A stretch of 64,000 bases of DNA. It comes from Magnolia sinica (lineage: Eukaryota; Streptophyta; Magnoliopsida; Magnoliales; Magnoliaceae). How positions within the stretch are numbered: position 1 is the first letter of the stretch; every line of letters starts with the position of its first letter. Below are positions 22,930 to 33,398 of this stretch, in pieces. A model generated the notes under the pieces. It was not told the DNA's origin. It did not search any database and saw only the letters and a program-made list of their open reading frames with translations. The position numbers and the translations under genes are program-made. The stretch is from the NCBI RefSeq assembly GCF_029962835.1, contig NC_080583.1:2542001-2606000 (forward strand). The letters are read 5' to 3'.

Positions 22930-23970
22930 TTATATTTCAGTTTGCCCCGCTGTTTTTCTAGTTTGCCCCGCTCATAATTCAGTTTGCCCCGTTGTTTCTC
23001 TAGTTTGCCCCGCTGTTTTTCTAGTATAGCATACTTTGTAATTTTGGTGGATAGCATACTTTGAAAATTGTTTGTCTATTCGTCAGAATTGTAAGTTATG
23101 ATGTATAACATACTTTGTAAATTTTGTGGATGATGAAATGAACTTTATAATTTGTCCCATTATATTTTCCGTTTGCCTCGCTATGCTCGTCGATCAAATT
23201 CAATGTACATAGAACTCAATGCTTGAGATTGGCCTGCTGATTTTCTAGTTTGCCCTGCTGTTTTATATTTATACTTTTACAATTCAAACCGAGTATAGTG
23301 GTAGCCATCTCACAAACGAACCCCTCGATTTCTTGACACCCGGCACATATCCCCATCAAAATCATTGTTCGTCATCTCATCTGCCAATGATTGCGGCCCT
23401 TTAGTTGGAAAGAAAATAACATATTAAGAATTTTCAATGACATTCTCTAGATATGTATGATTCATACCTAGTTACATGTCCCCATCAAAATCACTGTTTG
23501 CTTTGCTGATTTTGTAGTTTGCCCCGCTGATTTTGTAGTTTGCCCCGATGATTTTTCAGTTTCCCCCGCTGATTTTGTAGTTTGCCCCGTTGATTTTCTA
23601 GTATCCCCCGCTGATATTCTAGTTTACCTCGATGATTTTCTAGTTTCCCCCCGCTGATTTTCTAATTTGTCCCGCTGATTTTCATATTTCCCCCGCTGAT
23701 TTTCATGCTTGCCCCGCTGATTTTCTAGTTTGCCACGTTGATTTTCTAATATCCCCCGCTGATATTCTAGTTTGCCCCGCTGATTTAGGTATAGGAACCT
23801 TGGGTTGGGTTAAGGTTGAGCACCAACCCGAACTAACCCGCCCGACTTTCAGCCCTAATTTCATGTTTGCCCTGCTTAATTTCATGTTTGCCCGGTCGAA
23901 TGTCTAGTTTGCCCCGCTCAATTTCATGTTTGCCTCGCTCAAGTTCATGTTTGCCCCACCAAATTTTCAG
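22930..23970 (-). repeat. 21-bp minisatellite array 2 (reverse), interrupted
   Basis: The same repeat as array 1 in opposite orientation (AGTTTGCCCCGCTGATTTTCT). Clusters lie at about 22936-23028, 23237-23262, 23501-23790 and 23862-23970, separated by unique sequence and by the 3' end of a hAT-like insertion (about 23783-23862). With array 1 it forms an inverted pair within element A. Confidence 0.85.
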
Positions 23971-23989
23971 TTTAACCGCGAAGTGATTG

Positions 23990-24130
23990 AAATTGACCAC
24001 AATCTGAATGAAATGGATTTTCGACCATCAACCCGATGGAATCTTGAAAAATAACTAGGTTGGTTGGCTAAATTAGCTACTCCTACCCCCAAAATCTTAT
24101 GTGGTAAGTTAAGTAAATCATTCTAATTTA
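23990..24130 (+). repeat. Dispersed repeat E (GACCATCAACCCGATGGAATC type)
   Basis: The block TTTTCGACCATCAACCCGAT, followed by AACTAGGTTGGTTGGC, then TCCTACCCCCAAAATC, also occurs at about 30230-30330 (same strand), 24795-24890 (inverted), 42750-42910 (same strand, outside the complex) and 35565-35715 (inverted, outside). It is therefore an independent repeat included in the ends of elements A and B. Confidence 0.6.
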
Positions 24131-24373
24131 GGAGATATGCTTGTTAAATAAATAGACAAAGAAATGAATTAAAAGATAGAAAAATATTTTTATATAATTA
24201 TGTATTATAGAAAAATGTAAGGGGGAAAAAGTTCTCCATGTGAAAAATAAAAATAAAAAAGAGAAAAAAGTGGATAGCACTACAGTTATGACTACAGTTA
24301 TAATTCGTAGCTATAGGCCCAGCTATGACCCGGTCGACCCCAACTCGCTGGTTTTATTTTTAAGCAAGTCAAT

Positions 24374-24451
24374 CTATGGCTACGGATTTCGTGGCCTCTA
24401 TGGCTACGGGTTATAACCGTAGCCATAGGTACCGCGAATCCGTAGCCATAG
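24374..24451. repeat. Near-perfect palindrome between elements A and B
   Basis: A nested hairpin. The outer arms CTATGGCTACGGATT and AATCCGTAGCCATAG enclose the inner arms CTATGGCTACGG and CCGTAGCCATAG around GGTTATAA. The same GCTACGGATTATAACCGTAG motif occurs in the terminal regions of element A (about 20320) and, diverged, at about 24300 and 30525, so it is a terminal motif of the family found here as a tight inverted dimer. Confidence 0.85.
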
Positions 24452-24926
24452 GTACCTTGGTCCAGGGACCTGATAAACTGGATCAGCTAGTTGGGGTCGA
24501 CCGGGTCTGTTGTCTTGCCCACTTGTTTTTTTAGATTTGTCTAATTTTTTGTCTTATCTCATAATGAGAGTAGTTAATTCATTTTTTTAGATTTGTCTCA
24601 TTTTTTGTCTTATATCATTTTTTATATTTTTATTTTTTACATGGAGAACTTCTTCCCCCTTACATTTTTCTCTAATACATAATTATGTAAATATGTATAT
24701 ACAAGTATATAAAAATATTTTTCTAACTTTTAATTCATTTCTTTGTCTATTTATTTAACAAGCATATCTCATAAATTAGAATGATTTACTTACCACATAT
24801 GATTTTGGGGTAGGAGAAGCTAATTTAGCCAACCAACCTAGTTATTTTTTAATATTCCATCGGATTGGAAAATCTCTTTTGACTCTTCTCTTCAACTATA
24901 AACGATGGAATTCTCTATTGCGATAT

Positions 24927-27900
24927 TGTAACATCTTGGATTTTCACTATTTTGGATTTCCAAAAATTCATCATTTTTAAAAAAAAATTAATTAACCTAA
25001 ATACTACTTAATAACCATTAGCATTCAATATTAGTGTATACAGGGGTGGTACCAGTAAAGAACCGTACCTGTCCGATTAATCAGTCATAGGAAGCCAATG
25101 AATCCACCCCGATCACTTGAACATCAGGTGTAGTGTAATGTCCCGTCCAACCAAAACAGTGTACTGAGGCGTCCACGTAGGATTTGCCGCAGGACCATTC
25201 ATTTAAACTACTCATGGTTTGGTGCCACAACTAAATTAAGTTAGGATTAGCCCATTAGAGTAGACCAGTCGGGTTGTGATTGGGCCAAGTGCAGGTCGTC
25301 AAGCCAAATGACTATTTACACTTGGCAGTAGCTCGTGCGGGCTATACCACGACATGGGAAGGTCAGAAAATTATAAAAATTTAGGAAACCATAGATCTCA
25401 CTGGGCTTATGGTCCATCGCGGGCCACAAACCCAGTGGACACCCAGAACTGAATTATCCAAGCTGTTCTCGTGGCACTTGCCAAATGCAACTCACCCAAG
25501 GCTATTATGAAAATCTGGCACTTGTCAATGGAGCGGGGATTCTGGGTGTATCAGCCGTCAAATTCCTTCCAAATTTACGGTAGAGGTCTAATGTGATTTC
25601 CTGGGCCCGCCCACAAAGTCTGAGCCCCGATCGTAGCATGGTGACCGTTGATCGTAAATCAGAACCGTGCGACCAAACCCCATATCCGATCGTCTCCAAA
25701 ATTTGCATGGCTCTTCAACGGGCCATGGAGCATCTATCCTATAAGTTTCATGGCCAGAGGGCCACTAGAAATATCCCAATTTTTTAAACAAGCTTTAGAC
25801 CGCTCGTTGGTGGACCACTAGTTCCAAAACTATAGAATAATGTCCGTCTCATTGGGCTTGACGTCCATCGCGGGAATCGGACCTGGGTATGGTCCAGAAC
25901 TAGTCAACTTGAGCTGAAGGACGAGTGCATAAGAAGTGCAAATACCCTAAAGGAAGGAGTTGGAACTTAAGTGAATTGAGTCATCCACTCTTATGCAAAG
26001 TTGAGGATTTCGGACCGTCGATTTGCGACCAAACTTCACACATAGAGTGAGGATATTTCCCTGCTCATATCCGTATAGCCGCGGCCCCGATCGACCATTG
26101 GCGACCGTTGAACAGACTTCTCATCATATCTGTCGATCGGCGCATCCAAATGGCGGGCCGATCATATCCATACGTAGATCATCATTAGGGCTAACTATCC
26201 TACGGTGTATATTGACTTGTACACCCCATAGTGGGCCCTAGAGCTTAGAAAGACCCTCTCATAGGTCTAGTATAGTAAAAACCTAGCACTTGGGGCCATT
26301 TGCACCAAATCTAGCATTATAAAAGGGCCTCATTTGGGGCACCCCTCTCCCCATACGAATTTGCCCTAGAGAAGGAAGGAGAGAAGAGAGAAAAGGGAGA
26401 AGAGAAAGAGGAGAAAGGAGGAGAAAGAGAGAGGAAGAAGAAAGGAAAGGAGTATGTGGCAGGAGGTGGGGCCCAAGGAAGCACAACCTTGCAACTCTCT
26501 ACCCATTCTTCAAGGAAACCTCCATCAAACCCACCCATGCCAAGAAGCGAAGGTAAGTATGGTATATTTTTCCTTCAATAGAGCAACATAGTGTAGATTT
26601 CTAGGCATTAATGTTGTCTTTCTTGATTTTGATTTAGGAAATAGTGGTTTTACCTAAATCCCCAAACCTTAAGATCTCAAAGAATGGAAATCTCCTCTTA
26701 AGGTGCGGACTATTATCCTTAGGTGGCCTAACACCAATTATAGTTGGAGTTTAATGATTTTGTTTGCTTGGTGTGTTGTATGGAAGAATCTAGAAAAACG
26801 TAGGAATGACATATTGTTGGAATTGTATGAATTGTATGTTTATTTCTCTTTGATGTTAATCTTGCCTCTCTCATAATCTAGTGTATGGATAATTACATGC
26901 TCATGTATGGTTGATTTCTTCTTCTCATATGTGTTGCTTCATCTTGTGTATGATTTATTGCTCTTGTACATATGATTTCTCAACATGGAGGAAGTGTTAA
27001 CTTCCTCACTAACCCACACCATACACCTATACTTTATTCATGATATTAATAGTTGCTTGTTAGAGAAATTTGAATTGTATGTTGAGCAATATGAGAACAT
27101 GGTGTTGAATATGCTTGATGTTACATTGGTAGTTGGCATGCTATGAGTCACTATTCCTACCCTTGGGTTGGTCAGGAACATGAGGAGAGCGAAGGTGGTT
27201 CCGTTGGTAGGACCACCTTAAGGCTAAACCCATGGGTTTGGGCGAGTACGTGTGGGCGGCAGTAGTTAGGCCACATGAGTCGTTTGTACCCGATGTCGTT
27301 CCGCCACATACTTGCCTCGGCTCGTGCGGTTTAGTTCACTGGCTGACCCACCCAGTTGTTAACCTTGTTTGCTCACATATGTATGGAAACTGGAACACCC
27401 TACCACCATTGTAGCCTACTGATACCGGATGGAATATTGATCCACAGTCTCATGAGCCGGGCATGGTGGAATGGGACACTATGTCCGAGCTGTCGGCCTA
27501 CGCTGGGGTGACGCGCCTCCCCGTAGTGACCGCGAGCGACCCCACATTCAGCACCCCCATGTGCTTGAAGTCGGGGATGGGAGAAACCCGACGGGGTCAA
27601 GGATCGCGGGGTCTCAGCCTCACACATTGGGGGTCTTGACCTCGCAATTAGTTCAGGGCATTTGATATGTGGGGTGTATCAGATTCCCAAATCTGCTAAA
27701 TGAATGGACTTAACTAAGAACCTGGTTAACATCATCATTGCATGGCATTAGCTAGGTTGGCGACTCGGCAGTCGAGGTCGCACTGAGGGAGTGTTGCATT
27801 GGCGATCGTTAGATGTTATCGCACGAGGAAGCGTTGTGGTGAGGGCATACATCATATCATCCTGCATCCATGTACATTAACAAGACTAGATAGATGTTTA

Positions 27901-28221
27901 TGATTGATTGCTTTTCATTAAATTCTTATTATAATTGATGCTTATTGCGACTTAAGGCTAATAGCACTCACTAAGTTGATCACTCACTCCCACTCTGGGA
28001 CGGTGTTTTAAAACACCAACCAGACTCTTTAGTAGTTGCAGGTAGCGATGAGTTCGAGGAGGACGAGCTGTTCTACTTCCAATTGATGGGCGGTTCGTCA
28101 TAGATAAGCAGCCTATTGTGGATCGCTGAGTGGTGAACTCAGCTTATCATCCTTTTTTTAATATATTTTTGTAATTTTGTTGGGCAACGCCTTTGGCGAC
28201 CCTTATATATTCTTTTGGGCA

Positions 28222-28252
<31 letters not shown>

Positions 28253-28424
28253 TTATCTCTTTTCATTTCAGTAGACTAGTTGTGGTTATGTTCGATGTTC
28301 CAGGTAACTCTAAGCTGCGCATTTAAACTTGATTTAAGCGCATATTAATGAAAACCAGTTATAAGTGACCCCGGGAACTCGGGAGTCGAGTGTATGCACG
28401 ACCCCCGATTTCCAGGGTGTTACA
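24927..28424. mobile_element. 3.5-kb solo LTR with perfect 5-bp TSD
   Basis: It starts TGTAACATCTTGG and ends CCAGGGTGTTACA. GATAT flanks it exactly on both sides (24922-24926 and 28425-28429). A TATAAAA box at 26318-26324 is followed by a purine-rich leader (about 26365-26450), as expected of an LTR promoter and R region. No gag-pol ORF, primer-binding site or second LTR was found, so recombination between two LTRs probably removed the rest. Large LTRs with these ends occur in Ty3/Gypsy chromoviruses (Del/Tekay), a likely but unproven assignment. Short ORFs at 26283-26538 and 27232-27665 are shadows. An (AT)n run lies at about 28229-28252. Confidence 0.85.
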
Positions 28425-28457
28425 GATATATAAAAAACGATCACTTTGAGAAAACAT

Positions 28458-29058
28458 TGAGTAGGGCAAATTAAAAATTTGATCGAGGGAAACATGAAAT
28501 TTAGTAGGAGAAATATGAACACATACCCCCACACACTCACACTAGTGGAATTTCACCACGTACGGATACTCGAGGGCTTGACCGGGTGTTGAAACTCCTA
28601 AGAGTCTACCACTCGAGCGGGGCAAACTGAAATATGAGCGGGGCAAACTAGAAAAATAGCGGGGTAAACTGAAATATGAGCGAGGCAAACTTAAAAAATA
28701 GCGAGGCAAACTGAAATATGAGCGGGGCAAACTAGAAAACAGCGGGGCAAACTTAAGTATGAGTAGGGCAAACTGAATTATGAGCGGGGCAAACTAGAAA
28801 ACCAACGGAGGAAACTGAATTATGAGCGGGGCAAATTAGAAAAACAGCGGAGAAAACTGAATTATGAGAGGGGCAAACTGAATTATGAGCGGGGCAAATT
28901 AGAAAAATAGCGGGACAAACTAGAAAAACAGCGGGACAAACTGAATTATGAGCGGGGCAAGCATGAAAAAGTGCAGGGCAAATATAAAAAAGAGCAGGGC
29001 AAGCATGAAAAAGAGCGGAGCAAACATGAAAATGAGCAGGGCAAATATGAAAATGAGT
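28458..29058 (+). repeat. 21-bp minisatellite array 3 (forward)
   Basis: Same unit as array 1 (GCGGGGCAAACT plus AGAAAA or GAATTATGA), about 24 units, interrupted at 28513-28618 by SINE-related sequence. The reverse ORF at 28542-28730 is a translation of the array. Confidence 0.9.
28513..28618 (-). mobile_element. SINE fragment related to 20554-20699
   Basis: On the minus strand it reads GCTCGAGTGGTAGACTC, GAGTTTCAACACCCGG and the GTGTGAGTGTGTGGGGGT end. It is clearly the same family as the SINE in element A. There is no A-tail and no target duplication; array units adjoin it directly. It may be a partial copy carried in by rearrangement. Confidence 0.65.
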
Positions 29059-29120
29059 GTGGTCTATTTGAACATTGGATATGTTTAGATTTATTGGCTC
29101 AAGCCATAAAATTATTTGTT

Positions 29121-29501
29121 AAGTTTGCCCCGCTAATTGTCTAGTTTGCCCCGCTGAATTTCATGTTTGCCCCACCGATTTCCTAGTTTGCCCAGCTGAT
29201 TTTCTAGTTTGCCTCGCTGATTTCTTAGTTTGCCCCGCTGATATTCTAGTTTGCCCCGCCGATTTTCTAGTTTGCCCAGCTCAAATTCATGTTTGCCCCG
29301 CTGATTTTCTAGTTTCTCCCGCTGATTTTCTAGTTTGCCCTGCTGATTTTCTAGTTTGCCCCGCTGAATTCCTAGTTTGCCTCTCTGATTTTCTAGTTTG
29401 CCCCGCTGATTTTCTAGTTTACCCCGCTAATTTTTTAGTTTGCCCCGCTGATTTCCTAATTTGCCCCGCTGATTTTCTAATTTCCTCCACTCAAGTTCAT
29501 G
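29121..29501 (-). repeat. 21-bp minisatellite array 4 (reverse)
   Basis: About 18 units of GTTTGCCCCGCTGATTTTCTA type, inverted relative to array 3 and separated from it by about 60 bp, so the two could pair as a long hairpin. Confidence 0.9.
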
Positions 29502-30190
29502 TACGGCTGAAAGTTGGGCGGGTTCAACCCGACCGACCCGTGACCGACCCGACATTAGGTTGGGCTCGGGCAGGATATATCAGGTCCGATCTCAAGCTTG
29601 GGCTATACAAACACCAACCCGATAAAACTTAGGTTGGGCTTGGGTTGAGGTCTCAAGTTGCCCGACCCAACTCAAACCTGATCAATATATTAGTTACTTA
29701 GAAAATTATAATTGAGTGTGGATTGTTTATGTAGAAGGTACACTAGTGATGTCGGGTCTCATTTGTCCACGTCATTTCCAAGGACTCACGCTAACAAAAT
29801 ATGCCGAATTTCTTTCTCCAAAATAGATTGCGTGCTATGCTACATGACTTTTTAAAGGAGTAGTCCCATATTTTAGCTTGGTTTTTAAAAGAAAAAAATG
29901 AAGTTCTTTATGATGAATAATCACGTATATAATTAATAAAAGCATAGATACAAAAAATAAGTCTTATATTGAAATATAATAAACTAATGTAATAACAAAA
30001 ATATTAGCACGTATACACCCGACCAACCCAATCAACCCGTCGAGCCCTCTTGGGTTGGGCTTGGGTTGAGAATTCCCAACCCAAGATTGGGTTGGGTTGG
30101 GTCAAGGTTTAGGTATAGGAAACTTGGGTTGGGTTAGGGTTGAGCACCAACCCGAACCAACCCACCCGACTTTCAACCCGAACCAACCTG
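29502..30190. mobile_element. hAT-like non-autonomous element in array 4
   Basis: The left end TACGGCTGAAAGTTGGGCGGG and the right-end text CACCCGACTTTCAACCC are inverted; the interior is rich in GGGTTGGG/CCCAACCC. Array sequence AGTTCATG precedes the left end. In element A the same element survives only as its right end (CCCGACTTTCAGCCCTA at about 23846-23862), followed by ATTTCATG. The two half-sites match as one 8-bp target duplication at 7 of 8 positions. Confidence 0.6.
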
Positions 30191-30679
30191 ACCGCGAAGT
30201 GAGTGAAATTGACCATGAACTGAATGAAATAAGATTTTCGACCATCAACCCTATGGAATCTTGGAAAATAACTAGGTTGGTTGACTAAATTAGCATCTCC
30301 TACCCCAAAATCATACATGGTAACTTAAGTAAATCATTCTAGTTTAGGAGATATGCTTGTTAAATAAATAGACAAAGAAATGAATTAAAAGATAGAAAAA
30401 TATTTTTATATACTTATATTGACATATTTACATAATTATGTATTATAGAAAAATGTAAGAGGGAAAAAGTTCTCCATATAAAAAATAAAAATAAAAAAGA
30501 GAAAAAAGTGCATAGCACTACAGTTATGGCTATGGTTATAATCCGTAGCGATAAGCCAGGCTTTGACCCAGTCGATGCCATCGAAGTGTCATTGCATTTT
30601 TTTTTTTTCTCTGACCCGGTCAACCCCAACTCGCTAGCTTCGTTTTTGTTTTTTGTTTTTTCCTTTTTTTTTTTTCTAT

Positions 30680-31343
30680 TGTAATCTCTATCGATTTTTA
30701 TGGGTCCCATTATAAGGTATGTATTATATCCAAACTATCCATCTATTTGGCGAACTCGTATTAAGGCTTGAGGTGAAAAATAAGACAGATCTAGCTATCA
30801 AGTGGACCACACTGTAAAAGGCAGTGGGGAATTGAACGTCTACCATTGAAACCCTTTTAGGGGTTACAAAAGTTTTGGATCATTATGAAATTTGTTTTTC
30901 CTCTTCATCCAGGTCTTTGTGACCCTATGAATGAACTTATACGGGGAGGATTTCTCACAAACATCACAGTGGGCCCCAACTTAGACGGGGGAGGATTTCT
31001 AATGGTTGATGCTCATTCAACACTGTTTCCTGTAATGTGGTACACTTAAGATTTGGATATACCTCATTTTTTGTCTCATACCATAAAATGATTCGGAAAA
31101 ATATATGGACGGCATGGATGAAAAGCATACATAATGGTGGGGCCCACAGACCACCGACGATCCGCCATTGGCGGGTGGCAAGCGGAGTACCCAGTCCGTT
31201 TATGTGAAAAGGAGGGGTATTTTCGTCCTGGAATTTGTCGTCCGTACGAGGAGGTCCAAGTGCGTATGTTAAGTTTGTATTGCTTCAAGAATATCCAATG
31301 GATAAAAGGTGGGATCGACAGTCGTAAATTTCTCCGTCTTTTA
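30680..31343. repeat. Right outer arm of the 11.6-kb inverted-repeat complex
   Basis: Inverted counterpart of 19736-20250. It contains GGGTCCCATTATAAGGTATG (about 30702), CATCCAGGTCTTTGTGACCC (about 30908), CGTACGAGGAGGTCCAAGTG (about 31243) and GACAGTCGTAAATTTC (about 31318). A GGGCCC-family half element (about 31010-31160) lies between the two homologous blocks; on the left arm the MITE at 19237-19735 lies outside them. The reading frames here are shadows. Confidence 0.8.
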
Positions 31344-31350
31344 TACGGGA

Positions 31351-31880
31351 GTGGATTAGGTGCTACCCGGGTAACACTTGATAGCGGATGTTAACCTTAC
31401 CGTAGGGCCCACCTTGATGATGTGTTTTGTATCCATGCCATCCATCTGTTTTTGAATATCATTTTAGGAAGTAATACAAAAAATTAAGAGATCCAAATCT
31501 CAGGAGGATCACACCACAGGAAACAGTGGAGATTGAACGCCCACCATTAAAAACTTCCCAAGGCCCACCGTAAGAAGATATGTAATTTTTATTTTCCATC
31601 CAACCATTTTATAATGTCAAACAGACATGGATGAAGGGAAAAAAAAAGACCATCTTGATCCAAAACTTTTCTGGCCTACAAAAACTTTTTAATGGTCATT
31701 ATCCATTTTTACAGTGGTGTGGTCATCTGGATATTTGGATTGTTTAATTTTTGGGATAACGTCCTAAAATGATCAGAAAATATATGGACGGAATGGATAT
31801 ACAAAAAATGAATCAAAATGGGACCCACACACGGTAAGGTAACACCCACTAAGGTGTTACCCGAGTAACACCTAATCCGC
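31351..31880. mobile_element. GGGCCC-family MITE with GTAACAC TIRs
   Basis: The left end GTGGATTAGGTGCTACCCGG, followed by GTAACAC, is matched by the right end GTGTTACCCGAGTAACACC followed by TAATCCGC. Inner inverted pairs are CCTTACCGTAGGGCCCACC and GGGACCCACACACGGTAAGG. A further copy begins at 63921 and is cut by the window end. No clear target duplication was found. Confidence 0.8.
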
Positions 31881-33398
31881 CAACCTTCTACACAATAGTT
31901 GAAGAGTTACTTTGTCCAGTAGACTCGGAATTTTCAGTTTGCCCGAAAGTGGACCATACTTTCTTGATCCAGTCCGTTCATAAGATGGGTCCCATCATGG
32001 ATGGTCAAATAACCGAAAATCCTCTTGCTCAAAGTTAAATATAGTCAATATCTAGCCTTGATTTGGTTTCTTCGGACTGTTACTGTCTTTCCTTTCTTAA
32101 CCGTTTATTTTCTGGGAGCGTGGTTAAACAGTGGTGATGGGATCATCTAAGACCGTCCAAATCATTTCAACGGTTTAGATCATTGAACCATGGGGCTTCC
32201 ATGGTAAGAAGAGGAAACCCTAGTGTACTGTACAAATTCGGGCTATATGTATTGTATAAGATGCTCAAGTGCATCCACGCTGTTGCTTCTAAGCACGCGG
32301 ATAGTCCAATCAGTGATCTCATCCCTCCATAATATTCTCCACTTGTCAGTGGATCTATCCCATCTCAGCAAACATCCAAAAAATGGGCGGTGTGGATCAT
32401 GCACAGCCAAAGTAGGTGAAATAATCAATATGAATAAATCCATTCAAGAGGGTCCACCTTGCTTGTATACATCCAAATCCCCTTTTTGGTCAGATGACGC
32501 CATAACTATCCATCCGTGGCTCGGAAAACCAACGACTATAGAAAAAGAAAAAGAAAAGCTAGCCATTGTTTGGATGATTAGGATCTTCTGATCAGGTGGC
32601 CCATGAAGAGATGGATAAACGTAATGAACAGTCCAGATCGTAGATTGGACCATCCACCTCTTTCAAAGCACAGGGGTTGTGCACTCGAGCATTGCTTACC
32701 GTATACTACCTCATAATTCGGGGGGATAATACGGTAGAGCTGGTATCAATCACGACCATTCATCTGATTTCCCACACTGCGTATGGGAAATTGTTCACAA
32801 TAAGTATCTTTCACATGATCGTATGCATCGAATCAATAGACTTCAGATTGACGTTGTAAACTAAACTAGTTAACGGTCCACATTCAGTATTGGAAAGTGA
32901 TGGATCGGTACGACTGTATGGACAGCTCCGATCTAAACATCAAGCGGTCACTTGGACCCCGAAGCTATTGGGTCTACCGTATTTCGGTGCTTCTGTTTCT
33001 ACCGTGTTATCTCCCGTATATTCTTTTCTGCGCAGTGGAAGTCAGGAAGGCATGCCCCACGAGTCATGAAAGTTAGAACTCAATCCTTCCGGATAGACGC
33101 GAATTTCCTGCTACAATTGCAGGAAGTCCGTGAAACAAGAAAGCTCTGTCGGGCCCAACGTTATTTGCAGATGACATCTATTCCGTCCATCATTTGTTCC
33201 AGGTCATGTTAGTATTTGAATTTAAAGATAAGGGTAATCCAAAATTCAAGTGGGCCGCACCACAGTGAACAGTGGGGATTGGTAGGTGCCCACCGGTTTT
33301 GTATAGAATTTTTCAACGGTTAGGATGGTTCGATTGTTGTGATTTTAGGTATACTGACAATTGATAATGGTAATGGTGAATGTTTGAATGATGACACG
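31881..33398. other. Intergenic, no gene recognised
   Basis: The longest frame (32223-32591) shows no domain and no plausible initiation context. A partial GGGCCC-family MITE is visible at about 33150-33300. Nothing else is supported. Confidence 0.5.

Larger units (their letters stand above)
20262..24353. mobile_element. TIR element A with minisatellite arrays and gene fragment
   Basis: The left end AACCAGTGAGTTGGGGTCGA and the right end TCGACCCCAACTCGCTGGTT are inverted repeats. The match runs inwards about 250 bp, through the GGCTACGGATTATAACCGTAG-like motif, an AAGTTCTCC/GGAGAACTT block and AACAAGCATAT, interrupted on the left by a SINE. Inside are a forward 21-bp minisatellite array (21203-21690), a BAHD gene fragment and a reverse array (22930-23970). 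No transposase is seen and no flanking duplication was established. The layout resembles a non-autonomous element that has captured host sequence, but the superfamily is uncertain. Confidence 0.65.
24485..30639. mobile_element. TIR element B, enlarged by a solo LTR and a hAT insertion
   Basis: The left end AGCTAGTTGGGGTCGACCGG and the right end CCGGTCAACCCCAACTCGCT are inverted. As in element A, the match continues inwards over the ACATGGAGAACTTCTTCCCC block and AACAAGCATATCTC to repeat E. It holds a forward array (28458-29058) and a reverse array (29121-29501). Removing the 3.5-kb solo LTR leaves about 2.6 kb. A short T-rich insertion (about 30570-30608) disrupts the right end. No transposase is seen. 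Confidence 0.65.

Noticed and set aside
26283..26538. Ser/Leu/Pro-rich ORFs in the solo LTR
   Set aside because: They reflect the purine-rich leader just downstream of the LTR TATA box, read on the other strand.
21203..29501. CRISPR-like array of short repeats
   Set aside because: Units are contiguous and only 21 bp long, with no unique spacers and no cas genes. The window is a plant nuclear genome.
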